A DNA stretch of 64,000 nucleotides from NCBI GenBank assembly GCA_035566895.1, contig DATMQA010000162.1:1-64000 (forward strand), given 5' to 3'. The notes under the pieces were generated by a model that worked only from the letters and a program-made list of their open reading frames with translations, was not told the DNA's origin and searched no databases. This document shows, piece after piece, positions 8,831 through 16,579 of this stretch. Made by a program: the position numbers and the translations under genes. The DNA comes from DATMQA01 sp035566895 (lineage in GTDB: Bacteria; Verrucomicrobiota; Verrucomicrobiia; Limisphaerales; UBA8199). Every line of letters begins with the position of its first letter. The first letter of the stretch is position 1.

Positions 8831-9712
8831 TTAGGCTCCTTCACGAAGCAGTCCGATGAATTGCTTGATGGCGGGCGAGAGGACTTTGTTCTTTTTGTAA
8901 ATCACGCCCAGTTGCCGGTGATATTCGCCATCTTCCAGTTTGACCGAAGCGAGCGTCTGGTTGCTCACCTCCTGCCGGATGGTTTCCTGCGGAACAATCG
9001 CAATGCCGGAGTCGATTTCCACGGCCCGCTTCACGGTCTCAATGTTATCAAATTCCATGACATGGTCGGCGGATACGCCATGGTCCTTGAGGAGTTTGTC
9101 CAGGGCGCGGCGGGTGGGGATGTCCTTTTCGAAGCTGACGAACTTTTGGCCATTAAGGCTCTTGAACTTGATACTCTTCTGCTTGGCCAAAGGGTGCTGG
9201 GGATGACAGATAACCACCAGCGGGTCTTTGCGCAGGGCCACGATTTCCAATTTGGGGTCGCGGGTCGGGTAGGCCACCAGGCCGAGGTCCACGACGTTGC
9301 CCAAAACATCTTCATAGACCTGATTGGGGCGGCGATACTCGACATGGACGTTGACGGTGGGATAGCTTTTGAGGAACTTTTTAATATAAGGCGGAAGCAC
9401 GTGCAGGCCGATGCTATAAATCGTGGCCACTCGGATGTTACCGGAAATAATCTCCTTGATCTCCTGCAGTTTGCTGTGCAAGGAGTCGTAGGTTTGGAGA
9501 ATCTGCTTGCTGTAATCGTACAGCACCTCCCCTTCGGCGGTCAGCCGAAAGTTCTTTTTGCTCCGTTCGATGAGCAACGATTTGAACTGCCGCTCCAACG
9601 AACTGATGGTCTGGCTCACCGCCGATTGGGTTACCCCGTTAATCTGGGCGGCTTTGGTGAAGCTTTCGGTCTCAGTGAGATCGCAAAATACTTTTAGACT
9701 TTCGATTTGCAT
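8831..9712 (-). CDS. LysR-family transcriptional regulator
   Basis: 293 residues from the start at 9712. The helix-turn-helix is near residues 1-60 (FTKAAQINGVTQSAVSQTISSLE), followed by a two-lobed periplasmic-binding-type effector domain (IRVATIYSIGLHVLP; GIAIVPQETI). Size and layout are canonical for LTTRs of the CbbR/CysB-like group. A longer frame extends to 9898 but runs through the intergenic region and the tyrS end, so 9712 is preferred. Two palindromes just upstream (9746-9763) could be its autoregulatory site. Target genes cannot be read from context. Confidence 0.9.
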   Translation of the reverse strand: MQIESLKVFCDLTETESFTKAAQINGVTQSAVSQTISSLERQFKSLLIERSKKNFRLTAEGEVLYDYSKQILQTYDSLHSKLQEIKEIISGNIRVATIYSIGLHVLPPYIKKFLKSYPTVNVHVEYRRPNQVYEDVLGNVVDLGLVAYPTRDPKLEIVALRKDPLVVICHPQHPLAKQKSIKFKSLNGQKFVSFEKDIPTRRALDKLLKDHGVSADHVMEFDNIETVKRAVEIDSGIAIVPQETIRQEVSNQTLASVKLEDGEYHRQLGVIYKKNKVLSPAIKQFIGLLREGA

Positions 9713-9745
9713 AAGCGAAGGGAATAGAAATCCGCGAACCAAGTC

Positions 9746-9763
9746 AATAGCTATTCTTAAGAA
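9746..9763 (-). promoter_or_regulatory. Overlapping palindromes upstream of lysR (candidate operator)
   Basis: Two perfect 10-bp palindromes, AATAGCTATT (9746-9755) and TTCTTAAGAA (9754-9763), overlap each other. They also overlap a TTGACT-like -35 element read on the minus strand (plus-strand 9742-9747). This is a typical position for LTTR autorepression. Confidence 0.4.
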
Positions 9764-9821
9764 AAAAGCAGGCAGGAGTAATGCCCGATGGGTGTGCGCG
9801 AAAACGGTCTCTGCCGCGGCC

Positions 9822-11105
9822 TTATCCTCTGGCCGCCAGGACGACGTAATTCTTTTTGCCTTTGCGCAGCAGGAGATACTTGCCGAAGAGCAAATCATTG
9901 ACGGTGACCGGTCTTTGGAAATCCCCCTCCCGCACGTTGTTCAGGTTCACCCCGCCGCCTTCGATGTCCTTGCGCGCCTGGCCTTTAGAGGGGGAAAGCC
10001 CGCTGTGGACCAGGACTTCCACCAGCAGTTTGCCGCCCCCGTCGAGCTGGCTTTTGTCAATGTCCCTGGTGGGCACTTCACCGACGATCTCATTGAACGT
10101 GGATTCACTGATGCCGTCCAGCGCGCCGCCAAAAAGAATCTCGCTGGCGCGGATCGCCTCGGCGGTCGCGCCCGAACCGTGGACTAAATCGGTCACCGCT
10201 TTCGCCAGCGCCTGATGGGCGGCCCGGCCTCCAGGATTCCCGGCATGTTGCTTTTCCAGCGCGCCGATTTCCTCCTGGTTGAGGAAAGTGAAGTATTTGA
10301 GGTAACGAATTACATCCCGGTCGTCAGCGCGAATCCAGTACTGGTAAAACTTATAGACGCTGGTCCTGGCCCGATCGAGCCACACGGCCCCAGCGACCGT
10401 TTTGCCGAATTTCGAGCCATCGGCATTGGTGATGAGCGGCAAAGTCAGGCCGGAGGCGGCGCGGCCGAGCTTCTTGCGAATGAGGTCGATCCCGGCGGTG
10501 ATATTGCCCCACTGATCGCTGCCTCCAATTTGGAGTCCGCAATTGCAATCGCGGCAGAGCACATAAAAATCAAAGGCCTGAAGCAGCATGTAGCTGAATT
10601 CGGTGTAGCTGATGCCGGACTCCCGGTCTTCCATCCTGGCGCGCACGCTTTCCTTGGCGATCATCTGGTTCACTGAGAAATGCTTGCCGATGTCGCGCAG
10701 GAATTCCAGACAACTGACTGGCGCCGTCCAGGTGGCGTTGTCGAGCAGTCTGGCGGGATTGGATTTCGCTTCAAAGTCCAATAACCGCCCGAGTTGCTCC
10801 TTTATCTTGCCGATATTGTGTTCGAGGGTTTCTTTGGTAAGCAATTGGCGCTCCTCCGCCTTCCCGCTGGGGTCGCCGATTGAACCAGTGGCGCCTCCGG
10901 CCAGCGCGATGGGATGATGGCCGAGCAATTGAAACCGGCGCAGGCCCAGCAACGGCACCAGGCTGCCGATGTGGAGGCTGTCAGCCGTCGGGTCGAAACC
11001 TGCGTACAGCGTGATAGTACCGGGGCTGATGAGTTTAGCCAATTTCTGCGGGTCGGTGCAATCGGCCACCAGGCCCCGCCAGCGGAGTTCTTCCAGGATG
11101 TTCAT
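9822..11105 (-). CDS. tyrS: Tyrosyl-tRNA synthetase
   Basis: Charges tRNA-Tyr with tyrosine in the cytoplasm. 427 residues from ATG at 11105 (MNILEELRWRG). Class I signatures are HIGS at 45-48 and KFGKT at 232-236. The tyrosine-binding region QAFDFYVLCRDCNCGLQIGG and the downstream SDQWGNI are intact. The C-terminal S4 RNA-binding domain covers roughly 360-427. Length matches bacterial TyrRS. It lies downstream of rpsA on the same strand, but a strong terminator-like hairpin separates them. Confidence 0.96.
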   Translation of the reverse strand: MNILEELRWRGLVADCTDPQKLAKLISPGTITLYAGFDPTADSLHIGSLVPLLGLRRFQLLGHHPIALAGGATGSIGDPSGKAEERQLLTKETLEHNIGKIKEQLGRLLDFEAKSNPARLLDNATWTAPVSCLEFLRDIGKHFSVNQMIAKESVRARMEDRESGISYTEFSYMLLQAFDFYVLCRDCNCGLQIGGSDQWGNITAGIDLIRKKLGRAASGLTLPLITNADGSKFGKTVAGAVWLDRARTSVYKFYQYWIRADDRDVIRYLKYFTFLNQEEIGALEKQHAGNPGGRAAHQALAKAVTDLVHGSGATAEAIRASEILFGGALDGISESTFNEIVGEVPTRDIDKSQLDGGGKLLVEVLVHSGLSPSKGQARKDIEGGGVNLNNVREGDFQRPVTVNDLLFGKYLLLRKGKKNYVVLAARG

Positions 11106-11172
11106 CAGAGGGCGAGGATAGATTGCCCATCGGCAATTTCCAATGGCCAATCGTTGCCAAGTCTCATCGGCT

Positions 11173-11202
11173 AAAGAACAGGCGGGCTGTTGCCAGCCCG
11201 CC
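11173..11202 (-). terminator. Rho-independent terminator of rpsA
   Basis: On the minus strand a GGCGGGCT/AGCCCGCC stem of 8 bp with a 6-base loop (plus-strand 11181-11202) is followed by TGTTCTTT. It lies about 40 bases after the rpsA stop codon. Confidence 0.65.
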
Positions 11203-11243
11203 CGTCGCAAACTTTCGCCCCTTCCAACTCGGGGGCTCGGAGC

Positions 11244-12926
11244 TTACTTGGTTTCTTTGTCGTCTTGTTTCGCTTCGTCGGCGGCGTCGAAGGCGTGCTG
11301 GAGCGCGACCAGGTCTTCGCCCGGTTTGAGGGCGTCCAGGGCGGCTTGTTCGGCCTTGAGTTGCTCGGTTGAGTAATTGGCGGCCTTGATCGAAAGGCCG
11401 ATGCGCCGGTCGCCCTTATCGATCTTGATCACGCGAGCGGTTACTTCCTGGCCGACCTTGAGCACGTTCTTGATCTTATCGACGCGCTCCTCGCTGATCT
11501 GCGAGATGTGGACCAGGCCGTCGATTTCATGCTGCAGACCAATGAAGGCGCCGAAGCTTGCCAGCTTGGTGACTTTGCCCGTGACCAGGTCACCGACCTT
11601 GTAGAGCTGATCGATGGATGCCCAGGGGTCCAGGGCGAGCTGTTTGAGGCCGACGGCGATACGCTGGTTGGCCTTATCGACTTCCAGCACGACCGCTTCG
11701 ACTTCGTCGCCCTTCTTCAGCACCTCGGACGGATGGTTGATCTTTCGCGTCCAGGAGATGTCCGAAACGTGAATCATGCCATCAAGGCCTTCTTCCAACT
11801 CGATGAAGGCGCCATAGCTGGTCAGGTTGCGAATCTTGCCTTTGACTTTCGTGCCAGGCGGGTATTTCTCCTGAGCCTTGTCCCACGGATTGGCTTCGAG
11901 CTGGCGGAGGCCCAGGGAAATCTTCTGTTCCTCCCGGTTGATGCCCAGTACCACGGCTTCAATTTCCTGCTCCGGTTTGAGGATGTCGGAAGGTTTGGCG
12001 ACGCGCTTGGTCCAGGATAACTCAGTCACATGGACCAGGCCCTCGACGCCGGGTTCCAATTCCACGAAGGCGCCATAAGGCACGAGATTGACGACTTTGC
12101 CTTTGACCTTGGCGCCCACGGGATATTTCTGCTCGATGCTGTCCCACGGGTTGGCAAGTTTCTGCTTGAGACCGAGGCTGACGCGCTCTTTCTCGCGGTT
12201 AATATCCAAAACGACGACGTCAATGTCCTGGCCCACCTTGAGCAGTTCGGAGGGATGGCCGATGCGGCCCCAGCTCATGTCAGTGATGTGCAGCAGGCCG
12301 TCGATGCCGTTCAGATCGATAAAGGCGCCGAAATCGGTGATGTTCTTGACCGTGCCCTTGCGAATGTCGCCCGGGGTCATTTCGCCGAGGAGTTTCTGGC
12401 GGCGTTCCAGGCGTTCCTGTTCGATGAGTTCGCGGCGCGAAAGCACGATGTTCTGCCGCTCCTGATTGATTTTGACGACTTTGAAATCGTAGGTGTTGCC
12501 GACGTACTGGGCGAGGTTCTTGGGGGTCATGACGTCGATTTGAGACGCGGGGAGGAAGGCCTCGACGCCGATGTTGACGAGCAAGCCGCCCTTGACGATA
12601 GCCTTGACCTTGCCGGCGATGGTGCCGCCTTCGTTGCAAATGGTCAGGATGCGCTCCCAGTTTTTCTTGAATTCAGCCTTCTCTTTGGAGAGGACAACCA
12701 TGCCCTCTTTGTCTTCGAGCTTTTCGATGAGCACATCGATTTCATCGCTGACCTTGACGGCTTTGATGTCTTCGAATTCGTTGGCGGAGATGACGCCTTC
12801 GCTTTTGTAGCCGATGTCCACCAGGACTTCTTTGGGGCGGACTTCGATGATGGTGCCTTTGACGATATTACCGGCCGCAAAGGGCAGGGCGCCCGTTTGC
12901 TTCATGGCCTCTTCCATTGTGAGCAT
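11244..12926 (-). CDS. rpsA: 30S ribosomal protein S1
   Basis: 560 residues with six S1 RNA-binding domains, at about 20-88, 105-170, 190-258, 275-345, 362-432 and 449-518. The repeated signature is GxxVxxLxxFGAFVxLxxGxxGLxH-like (for example FGAFIDLNGIDGLLHITDMSW, shown in part). It binds mRNA on the small subunit and promotes initiation. The TATAGT hexamer on the minus strand at plus 12936-12941 is a likely -10. A short acidic/Lys-rich tail closes the protein. Confidence 0.95.
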   Translation of the reverse strand: MLTMEEAMKQTGALPFAAGNIVKGTIIEVRPKEVLVDIGYKSEGVISANEFEDIKAVKVSDEIDVLIEKLEDKEGMVVLSKEKAEFKKNWERILTICNEGGTIAGKVKAIVKGGLLVNIGVEAFLPASQIDVMTPKNLAQYVGNTYDFKVVKINQERQNIVLSRRELIEQERLERRQKLLGEMTPGDIRKGTVKNITDFGAFIDLNGIDGLLHITDMSWGRIGHPSELLKVGQDIDVVVLDINREKERVSLGLKQKLANPWDSIEQKYPVGAKVKGKVVNLVPYGAFVELEPGVEGLVHVTELSWTKRVAKPSDILKPEQEIEAVVLGINREEQKISLGLRQLEANPWDKAQEKYPPGTKVKGKIRNLTSYGAFIELEEGLDGMIHVSDISWTRKINHPSEVLKKGDEVEAVVLEVDKANQRIAVGLKQLALDPWASIDQLYKVGDLVTGKVTKLASFGAFIGLQHEIDGLVHISQISEERVDKIKNVLKVGQEVTARVIKIDKGDRRIGLSIKAANYSTEQLKAEQAALDALKPGEDLVALQHAFDAADEAKQDDKETK

Positions 12927-13230
12927 AATGATCTAACTATACTGACTTCCGACGAACCTATTGGGGGGCTGGGTCAGCGTGGGGCTTACCGAGCTCCATT
13001 GCCTAACGGACCAGGCGTTGCAGTGGCAACGGAGGTTGAGGATTAGGTTCTGGGTTAACTTTTCTTTTCTCAGCCTCAATGAACGTCCGCACACACGGCG
13101 TTCAGGCGGGGCTTAACATAGCTATATCCCGAACGGGCGCAAGAGGAAACTTTGTCGAATTGACTTGCCTGGCTTTTGGCCCGTGTTTAGGTTGATTTTG
13201 CGAGGCGGCTCCCAGCTTCGCCAGACCCTT
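12927..13230. promoter_or_regulatory. Divergent rpsA/nuo intergenic region
   Basis: 304 bases without a gene, between divergent rpsA and nuoB. Seen: a minus-strand TATAGT (12936-12941) suited to rpsA; an imperfect hairpin around 13080-13103 (TGAACGTCCG/CGGCGTTCA); and a plus-strand TTGACT at 13160-13165 followed ~22 bases later by TAGGTT, a weak nuo promoter candidate. No nuoA-like frame is present here. Confidence 0.4.
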
Positions 13231-13776
13231 ATGCAAACACGCGCGGAAGTCGGTTATAACTCAAAAGTGGAAGGCGACCTACTGGTTGTCACACGGCGGG
13301 ATACGGCGATTGAAGCTCTCACCAGGGTGTTGGACAAACCGCTGGCCATAGCGCGTAAGAACTCCCTTTGGCCGATGCCGATGGGCCTGGCGTGCTGCGC
13401 CATCGAGTTAATGGCGGCGGGCGCCAGCCGGTTCGATATCTCGCGCTTTGGCGCTGAGGTGATGCGTTTTTCCCCTCGGCAGTCCGATGTGATGATTGTC
13501 TCGGGCACGGTTACTTACAAAATGGCGCTGGCGGTAAAGCGTATTTACGACCAGATGACCGAGCCCAAGTGGGTTATTGCCATGGGCGCCTGCGCCTCGA
13601 CCGGCGGCATGTACCGCAGTTACGCGGTTTTGCAAGGTGTGGACCATATCTTGCCGGTGGATGTTTACGTGGCCGGCTGTCCCCCCCGCCCCGAATCCCT
13701 TTTGGACGCTTTAATCAAGCTGCAAGACAAAATTGCCAACGAACCGGTCTTGTCCACCTTGAAAAAGGTCGCCTGA
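13231..13776 (+). CDS. nuoB: NADH-quinone oxidoreductase subunit B
   Basis: Peripheral-arm subunit of complex I that holds the terminal [4Fe-4S] cluster N2, next to the quinone site. 181 residues from ATG 13231; the upstream extension to 13165 reads through the presumed promoter and is dropped. Cluster ligands are the tandem Cys55-Cys56 (GLACCAIEL), Cys121 (GACAS) and Cys150 (AGCPPRP). It is the first gene of the operon here, an unusual position since nuoA normally precedes it. Confidence 0.96.
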   Translation: MQTRAEVGYNSKVEGDLLVVTRRDTAIEALTRVLDKPLAIARKNSLWPMPMGLACCAIELMAAGASRFDISRFGAEVMRFSPRQSDVMIVSGTVTYKMALAVKRIYDQMTEPKWVIAMGACASTGGMYRSYAVLQGVDHILPVDVYVAGCPPRPESLLDALIKLQDKIANEPVLSTLKKVA

Positions 13777-13815
13777 GCCCGTTTGCGACCTGCAACCTTC
13801 AACGCTCAACCCGCA

Positions 13816-14508
13816 GTGCACGCCCTCGAACTCGCGCAACAAATCAAAGCCAGATTCGGCCCGTTGGTTTCCGAACCGGTGGAGTTTCGTGGCGAAATCA
13901 CGCTGAAATTGGACGACGCCGAGCGAATTCCGGAGGTTTGCGAGTTTGCCAAGAAGGAGTTGAGATTCGATTATCTGGTCGATATTACCAGCATCGATAA
14001 CTACGGCGACGACCCCCGGTTCACGCTGGTCTATCACCTTTACGGCTATGGGCATCTTTGTTCCCTGCGTCTCAAAGCGGAGCTGAGTGAGGAGAAAGGC
14101 GAGGTTCCGACTCTCACTAGCGTCTGGCGCACCGCCGATTGGCATGAGCGCGAAATTTACGACATGATGGGCGTCCGTTTCCGCGGCCATCCCGACCTGC
14201 GCCGGATTCTGATGTGGGACGGCTACCCTTATTACCCGCTGCGCAAGGATTTTCCGCTGTCCGGCCGGCTGACCGACCTGCCGGAAGTCGCCTTTACCCA
14301 GCCGGCACCCCTGGCCGGCGGACCGTTCGTCACAATTGCGGGAGGCAAGGACGCTCTTTCCCGTGAGCCGCGCGTTCGGATACCGGAGACGGACGCTTTG
14401 GAAACCAACGCGCGCCTCGAGCGGCGTCAGGACATAAAAGCGGCACACGGTAGATCGCACGGCCCCGGGCCGGTCGGGCCAAGACCCTTGGGAGGCGATC
14501 ATGGCTGA
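13816..14508 (+). CDS. nuoC: NADH-quinone oxidoreductase subunit C
   Basis: 30-kDa-type subunit linking the NuoD and NuoG modules. About 230 residues from GTG 13816 (VHALELAQQIKARFG); a TTG at 13783 is an alternative. The signature WHEREIYDMMGVRFRGHPDL is present with the downstream DGYPYYPLRKDFPL. The C-terminal ~60 residues are a polar Arg/Gly/Pro-rich tail with no family match seen. It overlaps nuoD by 8 bases. Confidence 0.93.
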   Translation: MHALELAQQIKARFGPLVSEPVEFRGEITLKLDDAERIPEVCEFAKKELRFDYLVDITSIDNYGDDPRFTLVYHLYGYGHLCSLRLKAELSEEKGEVPTLTSVWRTADWHEREIYDMMGVRFRGHPDLRRILMWDGYPYYPLRKDFPLSGRLTDLPEVAFTQPAPLAGGPFVTIAGGKDALSREPRVRIPETDALETNARLERRQDIKAAHGRSHGPGPVGPRPLGGDHG

Positions 14509-15748
14509 AGACCGGGAAGTTCTGCTGCCCGATGTCGCCGGACGCGCCACAGAAGCGGCGGAATTGCAGGAGTTGCAGGGCGAAAAAATGGTCCTGAACA
14601 TGGGGCCTTCTCACCCGGCGACTCATGGCGTGCTGCGGATTGTTCTGGAACTCGATGGTGAAATCATCACCAAGGCGACGCCGGACATTGGTTATCTGCA
14701 TCGCGGCGACGAGAAGATCGCTGAGAACATGACTTACACCCAGTTCATCCCTTACACGGATCGGCTGGATTACCTGGCCCCGCTGGCGAACAATGTCGCT
14801 TATGTGCTGGCGGTTGAGAAATTGCTCGGGATAACCCAGCAACTGCCGCCTCGCTGCCAGTTCATCCGGGTGATTTGCTGCGAACTGGCCCGTATTTCCT
14901 CGCACCTGCTGGGCATGGGTTCCTACGCGATGGATGTGGGCGCGCTGACGGTGTTCCTCCACACCTTCACCGAACGTGAGAAAATTTATAACCTGTGCGA
15001 ATCGTTGACGGGCGCGCGCTTTACCACCAGCTATACGCGAATAGGCGGGCTGGCACGGGACCTGCCCCCGGGTTGGGTGGAGCAATGCCGGCAATTTTGC
15101 AAAGAAGTTGTCGTCAACATTGACGAGACCGAAACCCTATTGACCCGGAACAGGATTTTTGTCGATCGCACCCAGGGGGTCGGAGTGATTTCCAGAGAGG
15201 ACGCGATTGATTACGGGTTGACGGGTCCGAATCTGCGCGGCAGCGGGGTCGAGCACGATTTGCGCAAGACCCAGCCTTACCTGGTCTATGACCAATTGCA
15301 GTTTGAGGTGCCGGTCGGCTCGGCGGGCGATTGCTATGACCGCTACCTGCTGCGCATCGAGGAAATGCGCCAGAGCGTGCGCATCCTGAATCAATGCCTG
15401 GACAAGTTACCGGGCGGACCGGTGAATGTCCCGGACGGCAAAATTGCCATGCCGCCCAAGGACCGGGTGCTGACCCGGATGGAAGAGCTGATTCACCACT
15501 TCATCAATGTGACTCAAGGGGTCAATGCGCCACCGGGTGAGGTCTATTTCGGCCATGAGAATCCAAAAGGCGAACTGGGCTTTTACATCCACAGCAAAGG
15601 TGGGGGCACGCCCCACCGATTGAAAATCCGCTCGCCTTCGTTTGTTAACTTGAGCATTTTGCCGAAGCTCCTGCCGGGCCACATGGTCAGTGATGTCACG
15701 GCGATTCTCGGTTCTTTTGATTTCGTGATGGGGGAGTGTGACCGATGA
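14501..15748 (+). CDS. nuoD: NADH-quinone oxidoreductase subunit D
   Basis: 49-kDa subunit that forms the quinone-binding cavity with NuoB. 415 residues. Recognisable motifs are LNMGPSHPATHGVLRI near the start, GYLHRGDEKIAE, YDQLQFEVPVGSAGDCYDRY and the C-terminal MGECDR ending. A GGGAGG ribosome-binding site lies 7 bases upstream of ATG 14501. The stop overlaps the nuoE start (ATGA). Length is typical. Confidence 0.97.
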   Translation: MAEDREVLLPDVAGRATEAAELQELQGEKMVLNMGPSHPATHGVLRIVLELDGEIITKATPDIGYLHRGDEKIAENMTYTQFIPYTDRLDYLAPLANNVAYVLAVEKLLGITQQLPPRCQFIRVICCELARISSHLLGMGSYAMDVGALTVFLHTFTEREKIYNLCESLTGARFTTSYTRIGGLARDLPPGWVEQCRQFCKEVVVNIDETETLLTRNRIFVDRTQGVGVISREDAIDYGLTGPNLRGSGVEHDLRKTQPYLVYDQLQFEVPVGSAGDCYDRYLLRIEEMRQSVRILNQCLDKLPGGPVNVPDGKIAMPPKDRVLTRMEELIHHFINVTQGVNAPPGEVYFGHENPKGELGFYIHSKGGGTPHRLKIRSPSFVNLSILPKLLPGHMVSDVTAILGSFDFVMGECDR

Positions 15749-16281
15749 ACGAGATTCATCCTGTCGAACCCATTCCCAACCAACTCGAGGAGCAACCCGA
15801 TTTCGCGGTGCCGGCGGCGCTGGCAGCGGGGCTGGACGAACTCATCACCCACTATCCAAAAAAGCGCAGCGCCTCGTTGATGCTGCTACATTCCCTGCAG
15901 GAGCACTTCGGCTATATCTCGCGCCAGGCGGTCGAGTGGATAGCCAGCAAGCTGGAGTTGCAGCCGATCAACATCTACGAGCTGGTGACGTTTTATCCGA
16001 TGTTTCACCAACAGCGCATCGGCAAGTACCATTTGCGCGTTTGCCGGACGTTGAGCTGCGCTTTGGGCGGCTCGGACGAACTGCACGAGCACTTTTGCCG
16101 GAAGCTTGGCCTGGATGCGCAGGCGCATGGGCCGCAAACGACCAAGGACGGAAAGTTCACGGTCGAGTTCGTCGAATGCCTGGCAAGCTGCGGCACCGCC
16201 CCGGTGATGATGTGCAACGATGCGTTTTATGAAGGAGTGTCCGAGAAAAAGGCGGATGAGATTTTGGGAGGGTGCAAGTGA
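15745..16281 (+). CDS. nuoE: NADH-quinone oxidoreductase subunit E
   Basis: 24-kDa flavoprotein partner carrying the [2Fe-2S] cluster N1a. 178 residues. Ligands are Cys100 and Cys105 (CRTLSC) and Cys145 and Cys149 (CLASC), in the usual C-x4-C...C-x3-C spacing. The helical N-terminal bundle (LHSLQEHFGYIS, YELVTFYPMF) is typical. A 298-base gap with a tRNA gene separates it from nuoF. Confidence 0.96.
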   Translation: MNEIHPVEPIPNQLEEQPDFAVPAALAAGLDELITHYPKKRSASLMLLHSLQEHFGYISRQAVEWIASKLELQPINIYELVTFYPMFHQQRIGKYHLRVCRTLSCALGGSDELHEHFCRKLGLDAQAHGPQTTKDGKFTVEFVECLASCGTAPVMMCNDAFYEGVSEKKADEILGGCK

Positions 16282-16337
16282 GCCTGGCTGGATCGATGAA
16301 ACCCGGACCCCAAAAATCTAAAATCGCAAATGGCGGA

Positions 16338-16411
16338 TGGCTGCCCGACATGGATTTGAACCATGACAAACAGATCCAGAGTCTGCTGTGCTACCGTTAC
16401 ACCATCGGGCA
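16338..16411 (-). tRNA. tRNA-Gln (anticodon CTG), antisense to the nuo operon
   Basis: Read on the minus strand, a 74-nt cloverleaf. The acceptor stem is TGCCCGA/TCGGGCA with discriminator G and encoded CCA. The D-arm region is GTGTAACGGTAGCAC. The anticodon stem GCAGA/TCTGT encloses loop CTCTGGA (anticodon CTG). The T-arm is CATGG-TTCAAAT-CCATG. Decodes CAG. It sits between nuoE and nuoF on the opposite strand. Confidence 0.95.
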
Positions 16412-16463
16412 AACGCGCGCCTCCAAGGTAGAGTGTCCACCGCCGGAGTCAAGGGTTCTCAAA

Positions 16464-16568
16464 ATGGATAGATGGATTAGTGGATCAAGGTATTCATGCC
16501 CCGAGGCCAGGCGGCATTCGGTGACTTCATGCGTTCATCCATTAATCCATCAATCCATCAATCCATCC
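16464..16568. repeat. GGATTA-unit inverted repeat element upstream of nuoF
   Basis: Left arm with GGATAGATGGATTAGTGGAT units (16464-16486), a ~45-base core, then the inverse units ATCCATTAATCCATCAATCC (16533-16568). It ends 11 bases before the nuoF start. A second copy with the same plan lies just upstream of lysA (56510-56682). Confidence 0.75.
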
Positions 16569-16579
16569 GCTTTGTAGAT

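Noticed and set aside
12030..13046. Plus-strand frame of ~340 codons opposite rpsA
   Set aside because: Acidic low-complexity mirror of the S1 repeats; shadow.
16464..16568. Tandem ATCCATTA units as a CRISPR array
   Set aside because: Units are 7-9 bases, contiguous and without unique spacers; no cas genes in the window.
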